DNA of 64,000 nt from Coffea arabica (taxonomy: Eukaryota > Streptophyta > Magnoliopsida > Gentianales > Rubiaceae): positions 16,327,638-16,391,637 of the forward strand of contig NC_092314.1 in the NCBI RefSeq assembly GCF_036785885.1. The letters run 5' to 3'. The number at the start of each line of letters is the position of its first letter. Positions within the stretch are counted from its first letter, which is position 1. Below, piece by piece: positions 45,214-55,404 of the stretch. Under the pieces are notes generated by a model. The model saw only the letters and a program-made list of their open reading frames with translations, had not been told where the DNA came from and did not search any database. A program made the position numbers and the translations under genes.

Positions 45214-46171
45214 CATGAGAACAACAAACAAGCACCAATATTTGACAATGGTTATTGCTCCATCTATTTTATTGTCAAGATACCAAGAAAAACATATATC
45301 AAATATCAGTGATCAAGATCCAAGAAACATCACCCCAGTTAGCTCTTAAGCCACAAACTCCTCCAATTTCAGGCTAACTAATCTAAGAAAAAGGAATGGT
45401 CACTCAGCATTACTAGCAAATGGTCTAATTATTAACCAAAATCTCAACATTAAATTCACAAATCGGCAAGCTAAGTTTTTCACACACTAGCACAACCTTC
45501 ACTTTTTTATCACACTTTTCTATAGTTTTTTCTCTTTTTTTTAATAGGAACAAAAAACTTAGTCTCTAGCCATCGGAGCCTTTTGACGCGAGTTCCAACA
45601 TTTGTCAGATGAAAAATCCCGGTTACTCAACTCCTATCTCTATACGACCACATACTCATAGCAACTATTACCTTTTGACGCAAGAATCGATATTTTAAGT
45701 GAAGATCCCCGGTTACTCAGTAGTAACAACTAACGGAGTACAGTCAACTCTTATTTACAACCAGATAACACAATAACTCAAAATAGCATAAAGAAAATAG
45801 TAGCAGCTAGGTTCATTTTTCAAACATAGAGAACTAAAGTTAATAATTAGATCAATTCACATGAAAATGCCAACAATCATTTCCAATATCTAGAAAAGTT
45901 AACCAAAAATTAGAAGAACCAAACAATCACCGATATTCACCAAAGAGATGTTCTTGGACTCAATCACATTAACTAGATACACTTTTATTACTAAATCTTG
46001 GCAATAGCACAATTAGAGTCAACAATCTAACATCAAATCTTGGTATTCACATGAGAACTAAACACTAAAAAGAAAGAAAGGGAATGAACGGAAGATAGAC
46101 AAATAACAAACTAAAAATAAAGGAAAAACATCTAAAAACTAAAAACTAGAAATACTAATATCACAGCTGTC
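45214..46171 (-). other. Non-coding spacer of element C
   Basis: No coding signal. Around 45570-45730 a unit with CTTTTGACGC.AG and CCCGGTTACTCA occurs twice. Confidence 0.55.
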
Positions 46172-46210
46172 CAATCCCCCTTACACCTAAATCCGACATT
46201 GTCCCCAATG
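46172..46210 (-). other. Internal copy of the polypurine-tract motif (element C)
   Basis: The minus strand reads CATTGGGGACAATGTCGGAT then TTAGGTGTAAGGGGGATTG, the same plan as the terminal tract about 1 kb away. Confidence 0.65.
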
Positions 46211-46264
46211 GAGAGTAGAAAGCAAGTAAAGCGAAAAAGACAATGAAACTTCTCTGTCGAATGG

Positions 46265-46420
46265 CTAAGGGATAGGAGGGAACAGTGGAGTGAAACCGAT
46301 GTAATGGAAGTACGTGGCCAAGTTTTGAGACATCTCAACTCAATTCAACCAGCAAATGCAAAACTCTGTCCACCCAAAATTTTAACAAATGTCCCTCCAC
46401 TGGTGTTCGAATGGAGAATC
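46265..46420 (-). pseudogene. C-terminal scrap of ORF3 (element C)
   Basis: The minus strand reads LATYFHYIGFTPLFPPIP then a stop at 46265, aligned with LAAFFAHIGFQSPHPSLP (element B) and LATFFHQVGFQAPFPPEP (element A). The rest of ORF3 is missing, so C lacks both pol and a usable ORF3. Confidence 0.55.
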
Positions 46421-46429
46421 AATGGTTGG

Positions 46430-46790
46430 CGCGACTGACGACAGTCGCGTTGCTGCGGTGGTGGTCGGCATGCTGAGAAGGGGTAGCTGCGTTGGTTGAT
46501 GGACTCTGGCTTGCTGGCAGAAACAACGGCGAGCCAGTGGCTCGCATGAAGTGGCCGCACAAGTGGTGAGTAAGCAGAGGCGGCGGCGCGCTGGTGATGA
46601 GGAGAGGAGATGGCGGCGGACAAAGGGAAGAAAGGATCGAGGAAGAAGAAAGAAAGAAAAGCGGAAGAAAGGAAGAAAGGACAGAAAAAAAGAAAAAGGA
46701 AAGAAAGAAAGAAAAAGAAGAAAAAGGAAAGAAAGAAAGAAAAAAGAAGAAAAAGAAAAAAAGAAATATGTTTTTTTTCCAACATTAAAA
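46430..46790 (-). repeat. GC-rich leader and pyrimidine tract (element C, sense strand)
   Basis: On the sense (minus) strand a long C/T-only tract (46625-46790) runs into a CCGCCGCC-rich stretch. The plus strand is therefore GAAAGAAAAA-rich and gives spurious Lys/Glu/Arg frames. Elements A and B have the same order. Confidence 0.6.
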
Positions 46791-46982
46791 ATTTGAAATT
46801 TGGAAATCCAAGCTACGCTTAAACGAAAAAAAAAATTTCTTTTTGTTTTTTATTATTTTTTATTTGTTTAGTTTTTTTTCTATATTATTATTAACAAAAC
46901 TTATTTTTGAAATTAAAATTTAGAGATCAACAAATAATCGAAAATTGTTCTTGAGTTTTGAATACTTAACTTTCCCGCAAAC

Positions 46983-47122
46983 ATGACGCGGGCACGTCAA
47001 GAAGGTAAGAACCCTTCTAACCATGAGCTCTCCATACGATATGACGTGGGCGCGTCATGAGGGTGAAAACTCTTCTGACCATGAGCTCTCCATACGACAT
47101 GACGCAGGCACGTCATGTCAGA
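46983..47122 (-). repeat. 58-bp tandem repeats carrying the 33-nt module (element C)
   Basis: ATGACG starts units at 46983, 47041 and 47099, exactly 58 bp apart. Each full unit holds the 33-nt module, which on the sense strand begins GGT(C/T)AGAAG and ends (C/T)GCCC, at 46990-47022 and 47048-47080. Confidence 0.8.
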
Positions 47123-47230
47123 GAGATATCTATGAGTCATCAGAAATGAATATCGAATCCAGAAATTAGTCAAATTCAAGGAAAACATATTTAAGCTATC
47201 AAACAAAACTGAATAAACAATTAAAAGAAA

Positions 47231-47280
47231 TTGGGTTGCCTCCCAATGAGTGAGCGCCTTTCTTTAATGTCTTTGGCTAG
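47231..47280 (-). other. Post-pol hairpin motif (element C)
   Basis: The minus strand reads CTAGCCAAAGACATTAAAG, AAAGGCGCTCA, then TTGGG-AGGCAA-CCCAA (hairpin 47231-47246). It directly follows the last coding bases although pol is absent. Confidence 0.7.
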
Positions 47281-47297
47281 ACGTTAAATACCACTTT

Positions 47298-48122
47298 TCA
47301 ATCTGGATGTAATTCAATTTTTCTTGTAATCGATGACCCTCTTTCGGGATCCAAATAGCCATTGAGTGTCGTTTTCTTTCTTAATTTTCTATTCTTTTTC
47401 ACTTTATAAATTGCTTTTATCCCTTGATACTTGTTTGCAGCAACTTTGAATTTATCCCTACATGTAAACTCAGAAAATTCTTGCACAGAGGAATTAATAG
47501 CATGAATAGCAAACACAGAGTGAGAGTTAACAGGATGTTCCATTGTATCAAAAATATTAAAATTGACTATTTCTCCATCAAATTTCATGGACAAAGTAAC
47601 CTTATTAACATCAATTTTTGTCTATGCTGTACTAAAAAAAGGTCTACCTAGTAGCAAAGGTGTGGGGTCAGGGAAATGATCATCATCCATGTCAACTATA
47701 TAAAAGTCAATTGAAAATATCAAATCATTAATTTTGACCAACACATCCTCAACCAACCCATCAGGATATGCATTGGTTCGGTCAGCTAACTGAATTATTA
47801 TTTCAGTTTCTTTTAATTGATTTAGGTTCAGAGAAACATAAATAGATTTAGATATTACATTAATCGATACCCCTAAGTCCAGCATGACCTTCCTAATTAA
47901 AGTGTTGCCTATCCTACAGGGGATAGTGAACATACCTGAATCCTCAGATTTTGGTGGGAGTTTCTTTTGTAGAACGGCTGACACATTCTCCCCCACGATA
48001 ACCCTTTTATCTCCCCTTAGCCTTCTTCGGTTGACGCACAAATCTCTCAAAAATTTTTCATACTTTGGCACTTGTTTGATTGCGTCTAATAAGGGAATAT
48101 TGATCTCTACCTTACGAAACAC
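47298..48122 (-). pseudogene. Protease and protease-RT linker of element C
   Basis: MFTIPCRIGNTLIRKVMLDLGVSINV has the catalytic DLG, but V replaces the usual A in DLGAS. YPDGLVEDVLVKI, FYIVDMDDDH and LLLGRPFFSTA follow, and a stop at about 47622. The linker FDGEIVNFNIFDTMEHP matches FDGETVTFNIFDTLKYP of element B. Then the reading ends at 47298, where RT would normally follow. Confidence 0.85.
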
Positions 48123-48146
48123 CTCTAGAATCTTTTTTTCCTTGTC

Positions 48147-49726
48147 CTACTTCTTCAATTTCTCCAACTTGCTAGGAAATGGAGGAGGATTAATTTTAAC
48201 ATCTATGATCGGGTTAGGGAGTACCACTGGATTTTTGCTGCTTGTGCTCTCTGCCTCAAGCTCTTTCTCAATCTTCTCTTCGCCCTTGTCCTTTGGAGTC
48301 ACGAGTTCAAATCCCTGAATTTCCTTCCTGCTCCTTAAGGTCATTGCGCTTACATTTTTCAGGTTCAATTCAGGTTGAGATGGCAATTTTTTATAAACTT
48401 GAGATTCTAAGCGGTTGATTGCCACTGCTTTATAAACGGACTTGAGTTTGAAGGAGGTGGTGGCAGCCAAGGTTGGTACTGCTATTGGTACCCTTGCTGC
48501 CTATTTGGTGTAAAATTCGACTGCCTATTTCCTCCATAATTGAAGTTAGGATGATCTCTCCAACCCAGATTGTACGTATTTGAGTATGAGTCTTATGGCT
48601 GTCTTGGTGCGGGCGCGTGACCAGCCATATTCACTTGCTTCACACTTTTTTCTTGGATCATTGGGCACATCTCTGTAGAATGACCTATAACAGTGCAAAT
48701 CCCACACACCTTAGCCTAAGATGCATTTCCTACAGCCAATTGCCTAACAAACAATGTTAACTCAATCAACTGCTATTAGATAAAAGATGTCTCTACCTCA
48801 TTCACCTTGCATTTTGGGACATCCTCTCTTGTACCAAACTGTAGCGAATTTTCAGTCATTCCCTCAATTAGTTCTCACGCTGCTCAAGGGGTCTTGTTCA
48901 CCAGTGCCCCTCCACTCGCAACATCAATTATACTCCTGTCTCTGAAAAGTAGCCCCTCGTAAAAATATTTTATGTGCAACTGCTCATTTATTTGGTGTTG
49001 GGAGCATTTGATGCACAATTTCTTGAATCGCTCTCAGTAATCATAAAGCGACTCCCTTGGGTACTTCTTGATACCACAGATCTCCTTTCTTAGATTTGCA
49101 GCTCAAAACGTGGGACAATATTTGTCCAAGAACTTTTTCTTCAATTGGTCCCACGTGATAATGCTACCTGGTGGTAGGTAGTACAACCAGTCTTTTGCAG
49201 AGTCCTTCAAGGAGAAGGGGAATGCCCTCATTTTTATCTGCTCTTCTGTAATATCCGGGGGCTTCACGCTGTTGCAAACGACATTGAACTCTTGCAAGTG
49301 CTTGAAGGACTCCTCACCTGGTAAACCATAGAAAGATGGCAAGAGATGAATTAGACCAGATTTTAGTTTAAAAGAAGTGTTATCATTCAAACTTGAAAAA
49401 ATAATGCATAAAGGTTGCTGATTTAAATTAGGAGCAGCCAACTCCCTTAGTGTTCGTGTATCCGCCATAGTGACTTCTTCTTGATCTGAGTCACTCGAAG
49501 TGTCACCAAACGAATCTGCTGGTTCAACTTCTGGCTCAAGTCTCTGAGATGCAGCACTGGAGTGTTCTTCTCTGAGTTGTCTGGTCTCTTTACTTGATCT
49601 ACGCGCAGTCTTCTCTACCTCAGAGTCGAAAATTAATTCACCTGTACGAGAAGAACGAGGCATACACTCGAAAAACACCAGAAAATAGAACAAAAATGAA
49701 CTTAAAAAGAAACAAATAACTGACAC
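48147..49726 (-). pseudogene. gag of element C
   Basis: The first part (49103-49726) has MPRSSRTGELIFD, RELAAPNLNQQPLCI, FKLKSGLIHLLPSFYGLPGEESFKHLQEF, KDSAKDWLYYLPPGSIITWDQLKKKFLDKY. A knuckle CGICTVIGHSTEMC lies at about 48665-48710, then YNLGWRDHPNFNYGG and a C-terminal part with AMTLRSRKE. Several frame changes and stops separate the blocks. Because gag can be supplied in trans, C may have moved on its cis signals alone. Confidence 0.85.
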
Positions 49727-49729
49727 CAG

Positions 49730-49747
49730 TCCCCGGCAACGGCGCCA
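49730..49747 (-). other. Primer-binding site, tRNA-Asp (element C)
   Basis: The minus strand reads TGGCGCCGTTGCCGGGGA, an exact complement of the plant tRNA-Asp 3' end, five bases inside the 5' LTR. Confidence 0.92.
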
Positions 49748-49752
49748 AAAAT

Positions 49753-51081
49753 TAACAGGTTGTCGAGTCTATGTAATAATAATAACTTGCTTAAACAAAA
49801 GCTAATTCTGTAGATAGTGATAAGCAGGGTCGAATCCACATGGATTGAGAGTAATTGTTTCTTTTAAAATTCACAGTAACAAGGGGGTGTTTTGTATAAA
49901 TGATAACAACCAAAGAAGTTCAAAAAAAAAAAATAGCTAACTAAGAATTAAATGACAATTTACTAAAATTAGATTAATAATAATTAAAGGTCTAATTTCA
50001 ACAATGGTTCACCTAATTGATCATCGATGCAAAGGCAATTCCAATTATTTATTAATAAATAGGTTATAACTGCCAAACAAGCGATGACAGTCAACCCCTC
50101 CTTACTGTGTCGATGATTAAGGTATGCCCGTTAATCACTGCTCGAATTGAGAAATAATCGTAGGTACGCTCGTAAGATTTAATTCCCCAATTGCCTTTTA
50201 CATATTAGAGGAGCCCTATTCTAACCAAATAACGCACTACCAGGGTCATTTTAGATTACCCCCATGTATTTTCCTGACACAAACCCAATCATGCCAATGT
50301 TACTATTTCAGAGCAATTAAACAATTATGGATTTAATGCCCTAATTGACAATAGATTAGCCAATCAACTAATTATCTGGATCCAAGACAATCAATTAATT
50401 GAACAATCATAAGCACTGTAATTAGAGAATATGCGAATACTAATAAATAAAAGGAAAAGATAAAATTAAATCGATCTCACAATTTTTAGGCAAACCAAAA
50501 CCTCCATTGTTTCTTGACTAGAAAAGGGGATTTAGTTTATCTCTGACAAGAAAGACCCACACAAAATTGCAGCAATAGTTGCGGCCATTGTCTCCGTGAT
50601 TGGCTAAATTCAATTCGGAGAAATCAAGAAAAAAGGCAAGCTACAGGAAATAATTCAATGTCTTCACTTGGTCTTGACATACGAATAATGGAACCACAAG
50701 AAGACAAAACGGAAAAGTCAAAAGCTAACCTACCAAGTCATCTGCTAGTTGTCTCCTATTTCTAATTTCTATCTAATGCCTCCTGTGCGACGTCCCCTAC
50801 AGAGGGAAAAAAAAAAAGAGTGTCCCTCTTGTTTCGTCCCTTTCCTCTTCAGCAATTACCACAATGGGAAAAGTTTTTCTTTTTTCAAAAATGCCCCTGG
50901 GATAAGCACTGTTACTCGGACCCCTTTTCTGTTAAATTGGCACTTGTTATCATATTTTTGTTCTATTCCCTGAAATAAATGTAAAATACCAAAAGCGGGT
51001 AGAATCTGACAATTAAACCACATCAAATCAGGTAATAGAAGAAATTAATAATAAAATAAATGATAAAATTGCAACCTATCA
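49753..51081 (-). repeat. 5' LTR of element C (1329 bp)
   Basis: It is collinear with 43841-45178. The terminal TG has become TA, and a few bases around 49992 are missing compared with the other copy. Confidence 0.94.
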
Positions 51082-51086
51082 TAAAG

Positions 51087-52625
51087 GTACCTTTTCTGTA
51101 GAATTTGACGGGGAAACAGTCACTTTTAATATTTTTGATACACTGAAATACCCAAATGATACTGAATCGGTCAATTATGTTTGTATCAGTAATTCCATTG
51201 TGCAAGATCACTTTGAGTAGAACTTTCTTGAGGACAAGCTAGAATTCGTGTTACAACAGAGTAAGACGAATGTGAAAGTGAAAAGCGTGGATGATGAGGA
51301 TACTATAGAAGCAATTATGTCACTACATTTATTTCCTGCATTTCCAGACAGGTCAGTCAACTCATTTTTGCCATTGTTCACTTCTAATGAGAGAATTTTA
51401 CCCTCTATTGAACAGGCACCAGAGTTGGAATTGAATGAATTACCAAAGCATTTGAAGTATGCTTACCTGGGAGATCATGACACTCTGCCAATCATCATTG
51501 TGAGTGATCTGATAGCAGTACAAGAAGAAAAACTCTTACTAGTGTTGCGAGAGTTTAAACCTGCAATTAGATGGACGTTGGCAGATATCAAAGGTATAAA
51601 ACCATCCATTTGCATGCATCATATTTTACTTGAGCTAAAAGCAAAATCGGTAAGGAAACATCAGAGGAAGTTTAACCCATCCATGAAAAAGGTGGTAATG
51701 AAGGAAATTCTCAAACTATTGGAGTTAGAAATTATTTTTCCTATCTCCGATAGTGAATGGGTAAGTCCAATGCATGTCGTCCCTAAAAAGATCGAAATTA
51801 CACTTGTGCGGAATGAGAAGAATGAGTTAATGCCAATGAGACTCCAAAATGGGTGGAGAATGTGTATAGATTTCCGGAAGTTGAATGCGGCCACAAGAAA
51901 AGATTATTTTCCATTATCATTCATCGATGAGATGCTCGAGAAATTGGCAGGTAAGTATTTTTTTTTTTTGCTTCCTTGATGGCTACTCAGGGTATTATCA
52001 AATTATTGTTGCCCAAGAGGACCAGCACAAAATCACTTTCACCTATCCGTTTGACACTTTTGCTTACCGTCGTATGTCTTTTGGGTTATGTAATGCTTCG
52101 GGCACGTTTCAAAAAAGCATGATGAGTATTTTTTCAGACATGATTGAAAACTGCATTGAAATATTCATGGATGATTTCACAGTTTATGGTGATTAATGCT
52201 TGCATCATTTAACAAAAGTTTTGCAGCGGTGCATTGAAACAAATTTGGTCCTTAATTATGAAAAATATCATTTTATGGTGAAGGAATATATAGTTTTGGG
52301 CCATGTTGTTTCATCAAGGGGTATCAAAGTTGATAAAGTAAAGGTTGGCTTAATTACTAGCTTACCTTACCCCACTAATGTTAAAGAGATTCATAGTTTT
52401 CTTGGCCATGCCAATTTCTACAGACGATTCATCAAGGATTTTTCACGAATTGCACAGCCGTTGTCCCGATTACTCCGAAAGGAGGCACCATTCGATTTCG
52501 ATGATGCTTGTAAAGTGTCCTTTGATACGCTAAAGAGTATGTTGATTACGGCACCGATCATTCAACCTCCAGATCAGTTAGTATGTGATGGCAGCTATGC
52601 TCGGTTAGCGAAGTGGAAAATGTAG
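51087..52625 (+). pseudogene. Protease-RT linker and reverse transcriptase of element B
   Basis: The linker has FDGETVTFNIFDTLKYP. RT follows: LPKHLKYAYLGD, KPSICMHHILLE, WVSPMHVVPKK, RMCIDFRKLNAATRKDYFPLSFIDEMLEKLAG, then a frame change at a T run (51959-51971), FLDGYSGYYQI, FAYRRMSFGLCNASGTFQKSMMSIF, FMDDFTVYGD (catalytic MDD), a stop at 52195, then VLGHVVSSRGI and FLGHANFYRRFIKDFSRIAQPLSRLL. Apart from the slipped T run and the stop, the motifs are well kept. Confidence 0.9.
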
Positions 52626-52972
52626 CCATGTCATTTATATGTATAAAAAATGTTGACACCAACTCAATGCAACTACACTACCACCGAGAAAGAGCTTTTA
52701 GCAATTATTTTTGCTTTTGAGAAATTTTGATCATATTTATTGGGATCGAAAGTAACAGTTTTCTCTGATCATGCAGTCTTGAATACCTTTTGACAAAAAA
52801 GAAATCCAAACCAAGACTCATTCGTTGGATACTCCTGCTGCAAGAATATGATTTGTATATCAAAGATCATAAAAAGGTTAACAATTTAGTGGCAGACCAT
52901 TTGAGCAGATTGATCCGAGAAGAAGAGGGAGTGCCCATATCCGAGGTATTTTCAGACGAACACTTGTTTTAG
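52626..52972 (+). pseudogene. RNase H region of element B
   Basis: Coding pieces in shifting frames: NYTTTEKELLAI, FSDHAV and [35 protein letters not shown]. These are the end motifs of the gypsy RNase H. The first catalytic Asp region near 52580 (CDGSYAR, usually CDASDYA) is altered. Confidence 0.75.
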
Positions 52973-53139
52973 CTTAGAGGTGAGGAACCTGGGTGTGCTA
53001 ATATTATTAACTTTTTGCTCAGTCACAAATTTTCAAGTGGTATGGGTAAGAATAGGAAGGATAAAATAATACAGGACTCTAGATATTACATTTGGGATGA
53101 TCCCTATTTGTGAAAAATAGTCTCTGACCAAATCATTTG

Positions 53140-54283
53140 TTGTTGTATTTCAAATGAAGAAATTCGCTCTATACTTACTCATTGTCATAGTTATGCTTGT
53201 GGCGGTCACTTTGGTTCTAAGAGAACTGCTCGAAAAATACTTGATTATGCTTTTTTTTTGGCAAATCTTGTTTCGTCATGCTTACTTGTTTTGCAAAAGA
53301 TGTGAAAACTGCTAAAAATTTGGGAGTTTATCTCTCCAGGATGAAATGCCTCAGGTTCGTATGTTATTTTGTGAAATCTTTGATGTCTGGGATTTGATTT
53401 CATGGGACCGTTTTCCAGTTCTTTTAGTTTTCTTTATATCCTGTTAGCCATGGACTATGTGTCAAAATGGGTAGAAACAAAGACTACCTGAACTAATGAT
53501 TCACGAGTTGTTGCTGGATTTCTTAAATCCAACATTTTTAGTAGGTTTTGTATACCAAAAGTGATTATCAGTGATCAAGGTACTCATTTTTGCAATTGCA
53601 CCATTGAAGCATTGATGCGTAAGTATGGAGTTCACCATTGAGTTGGTACTACCTACCACCCGCAGACCAACGAGCAAGTCGAGATTTCTAATCGCTAGAT
53701 TAAAAGTATTTTGGAGAATACGGTCAACCCAAATCGCAAGGATTGGAGTACCTGATTGGATGACGCATTGTGGGCATATCGCACGGCGTATAAAACGTCA
53801 ATCGGAATGTCTCCATACAGGTTCGTTTATGGTAAGATGTGTAATGTACCTGTTGCAATCCAGGATCATGCGTTTTGGGCAGTTAAGCAGTGTAATTTGA
53901 ATGCGGATAGAGATGGCAAGGAAAGAAAGCTCCAACTTCAAGAGTTGGAAGAAATCCGCTTGGAGGCTTACGACAATGCACGACTTTACAAAAAGGTCAT
54001 AAAGTCCATCCATGACAGACTATTGGATAATAAGCAATTTTCTATAGGTCAAAAGGTACTTCTGTTCAACTCACGATTGAAATTCATGCCAGGTAAGTTG
54101 CGGTCCCGATGGATTGGCCCATATGTTGTTGTCAACGTTTTTTCCAATGATGCAGTTGACATTAGAAGTTTAGAGACTAACAAAAGTTTTAACCTTAATG
54201 GTCATCGTTTCAAATCGTTTATAGATGTTTCAGAAATTGGCACTGTGGAGGAGGTCCATTTGCTCGACCTCGGTTCTAATTAA
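53140..54283 (+). pseudogene. Integrase of element B
   Basis: The zinc-binding part reads HCHSYACGGHFGSKRTARKIL and a CRRC-like FCKRCEN. The core has AMDYVSKWVE (first Asp), VIISDQGTHFCN (second Asp) and TTYHPQTNEQVEISNR (Glu). The C-terminal part is intact: DALWAYRTAYKTSIGMSPYRFVYGK, KLQLQELEEIRLEAYDNARLYK and GKLRSRWIGPYVVVNVFSNDAVDI. At least five stops or shifts lie in 53250-53760. Confidence 0.88.
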
Positions 54284-54303
54284 TTTGTTAAATTACTTTT
54301 GGT

Positions 54304-54350
54304 CTAGCCATATACGTTAAATACAGGAGCTATTTGGAAGGCAATCCAAG
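54304..54350 (+). other. Post-pol hairpin motif with compensated stem (element B)
   Basis: CTAGCCATATACGTTAAATA, CAGGAGCTAT, then TTGGA-AGGCAA-TCCAA (54334-54349), 20 bases after the integrase stop. Relative to TTGGG..CCCAA in C and D both sides of the stem changed together. Confidence 0.65.
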
Positions 54351-54491
54351 ATTTTCAAATTTTAGTCATTTTTATGTTTTTATTTGATATTTCTGTGTTC
54401 AAGAAGAGGTTGTTTCGGTTCCTATTGACAGAAATTCCTTGTCATGAGTGTGTTCTGTGCAGTTTTATTTTGGATTCGAGGCATAATTCTT

Positions 54492-54670
54492 GGGCAGGAG
54501 ACTTTCCATGCCAAGACGTGCCCACACCTTATGTTAAATGCAAATGGGCACTTTTAAAAGATTGATGAACAGAAGACCTACGCTTTCAAGCTGTGCCCAC
54601 ACTTCACAGCAACTCTCTTAGGCGCGTTACAAAGAGATGGGCAGACGACTTCTACTTCCAAGGCATGCCC
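54492..54670 (+). repeat. Three 32-nt modules in tandem (element B spacer)
   Basis: Copies at 54492-54523 (GGGCAGGAGACT...ACGTGCCC), 54567-54598 (GAACAGAAGACC...CTGTGCCC) and 54639-54670 (GGGCAGACGACT...GCATGCCC) are each exactly 32 nt, spaced 75 and 72 bp apart. GGGCA and TGCCC are inverted complements. Confidence 0.7.
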
Positions 54671-54699
54671 ACGCCTTCCAACCACTGCAAAAAAAAGGG

Positions 54700-55404
54700 A
54701 GACCCTACCCTACAACCCTATTTTCTTTTCTTTTTCTTTTTTGGCCTTTTCTCCTTTATTCTTCCCCAATCTCCTCACTTCCTATTTGACCTATAGTCCG
54801 CCGCCATTGCCCACTCCCCTTAGCGCATGCTAACTGCCGCCACTGGTCCGAATCGGAGCAGCCCACATCGCAGCCACCCGCACCACGTCGCGTGTCTTCT
54901 AGATCACTGCCGCTCTCGCATGTCGTGCTGCCACCTGTGGTCGTCGCTCGCAGTCGGTCTCTTCCCCCTTTCGCTCTCTCTCCCTCGCGACCCTTGACAG
55001 TTCGCCGACACCAAGTGCCACAACGGCCATCGGTCCAGATCGCACCACTGTTGCGCTCCTCTCTCTAGCCGTTTGCCGTTGCTGCCACATAGTTCCTCAG
55101 TGGCCATTGCCTCTGCCCCTGTGTAATTGGGGGTTCTAGTAATCTGTTTTTGCCCCCAACTCCTATGGATATTGTGTTAGAAGGTCTACTGACAGAGTTT
55201 CCATGACTATTTGGTCATTCGTGGGATTGATAGTCTGCTTTTTATTATTTTTTGCGAAAGTGACGCCAGTGGGGTATCTTTGGTCCCTCTTCGTCGATTA
55301 TTTTTGACTATTAACTGTGGGTTTTGTCAATTGTGGTCCCTTATCTCTATTTTACGCTTTCTTGTCGGCTTTGATGCTTTTGGAATTGACATATTTGGCC
55401 CTAT
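54700..55404 (+). other. Pyrimidine-rich then GC-rich leader before ORF3 (element B)
   Basis: A C/T tract (54719-54775) is followed by GC-rich sequence (54795-55110) and then T-rich non-coding sequence up to the ATG of ORF3 at 55405. The order matches elements A and C. It resembles a plant 5' UTR. Confidence 0.5.

Larger units (their letters stand above)
43841..51081 (-). mobile_element. Ty3/gypsy element C (innermost, lacks RT, RNase H and integrase)
   Basis: 3' LTR 43841-45178, polypurine tract, spacer, end of ORF3, protease-like region, gag, primer site, 5' LTR 49753-51081, all on the minus strand. Only about 4.6 kb lie between the LTRs. The stretch between the end of the protease linker (47298) and the post-pol hairpin motif (47280) is a few bases, so the whole RT-RNase H-integrase block was removed precisely between these points. 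The flanking 5-mers are TGAAG and TAAAG. Confidence 0.92.

Noticed and set aside
46551..46822. Three overlapping plus-strand frames rich in Lys, Glu and Arg
   Set aside because: They are translations of a GAAAGAAAAA-type low-complexity tract in the spacer of element C; all frames look alike and none has domain content.
49730..49747. tRNA-like end sequence
   Set aside because: Only the 18-nt 3' end complement of tRNA-Asp is present next to an LTR, so it is a primer-binding site and not a tRNA gene.
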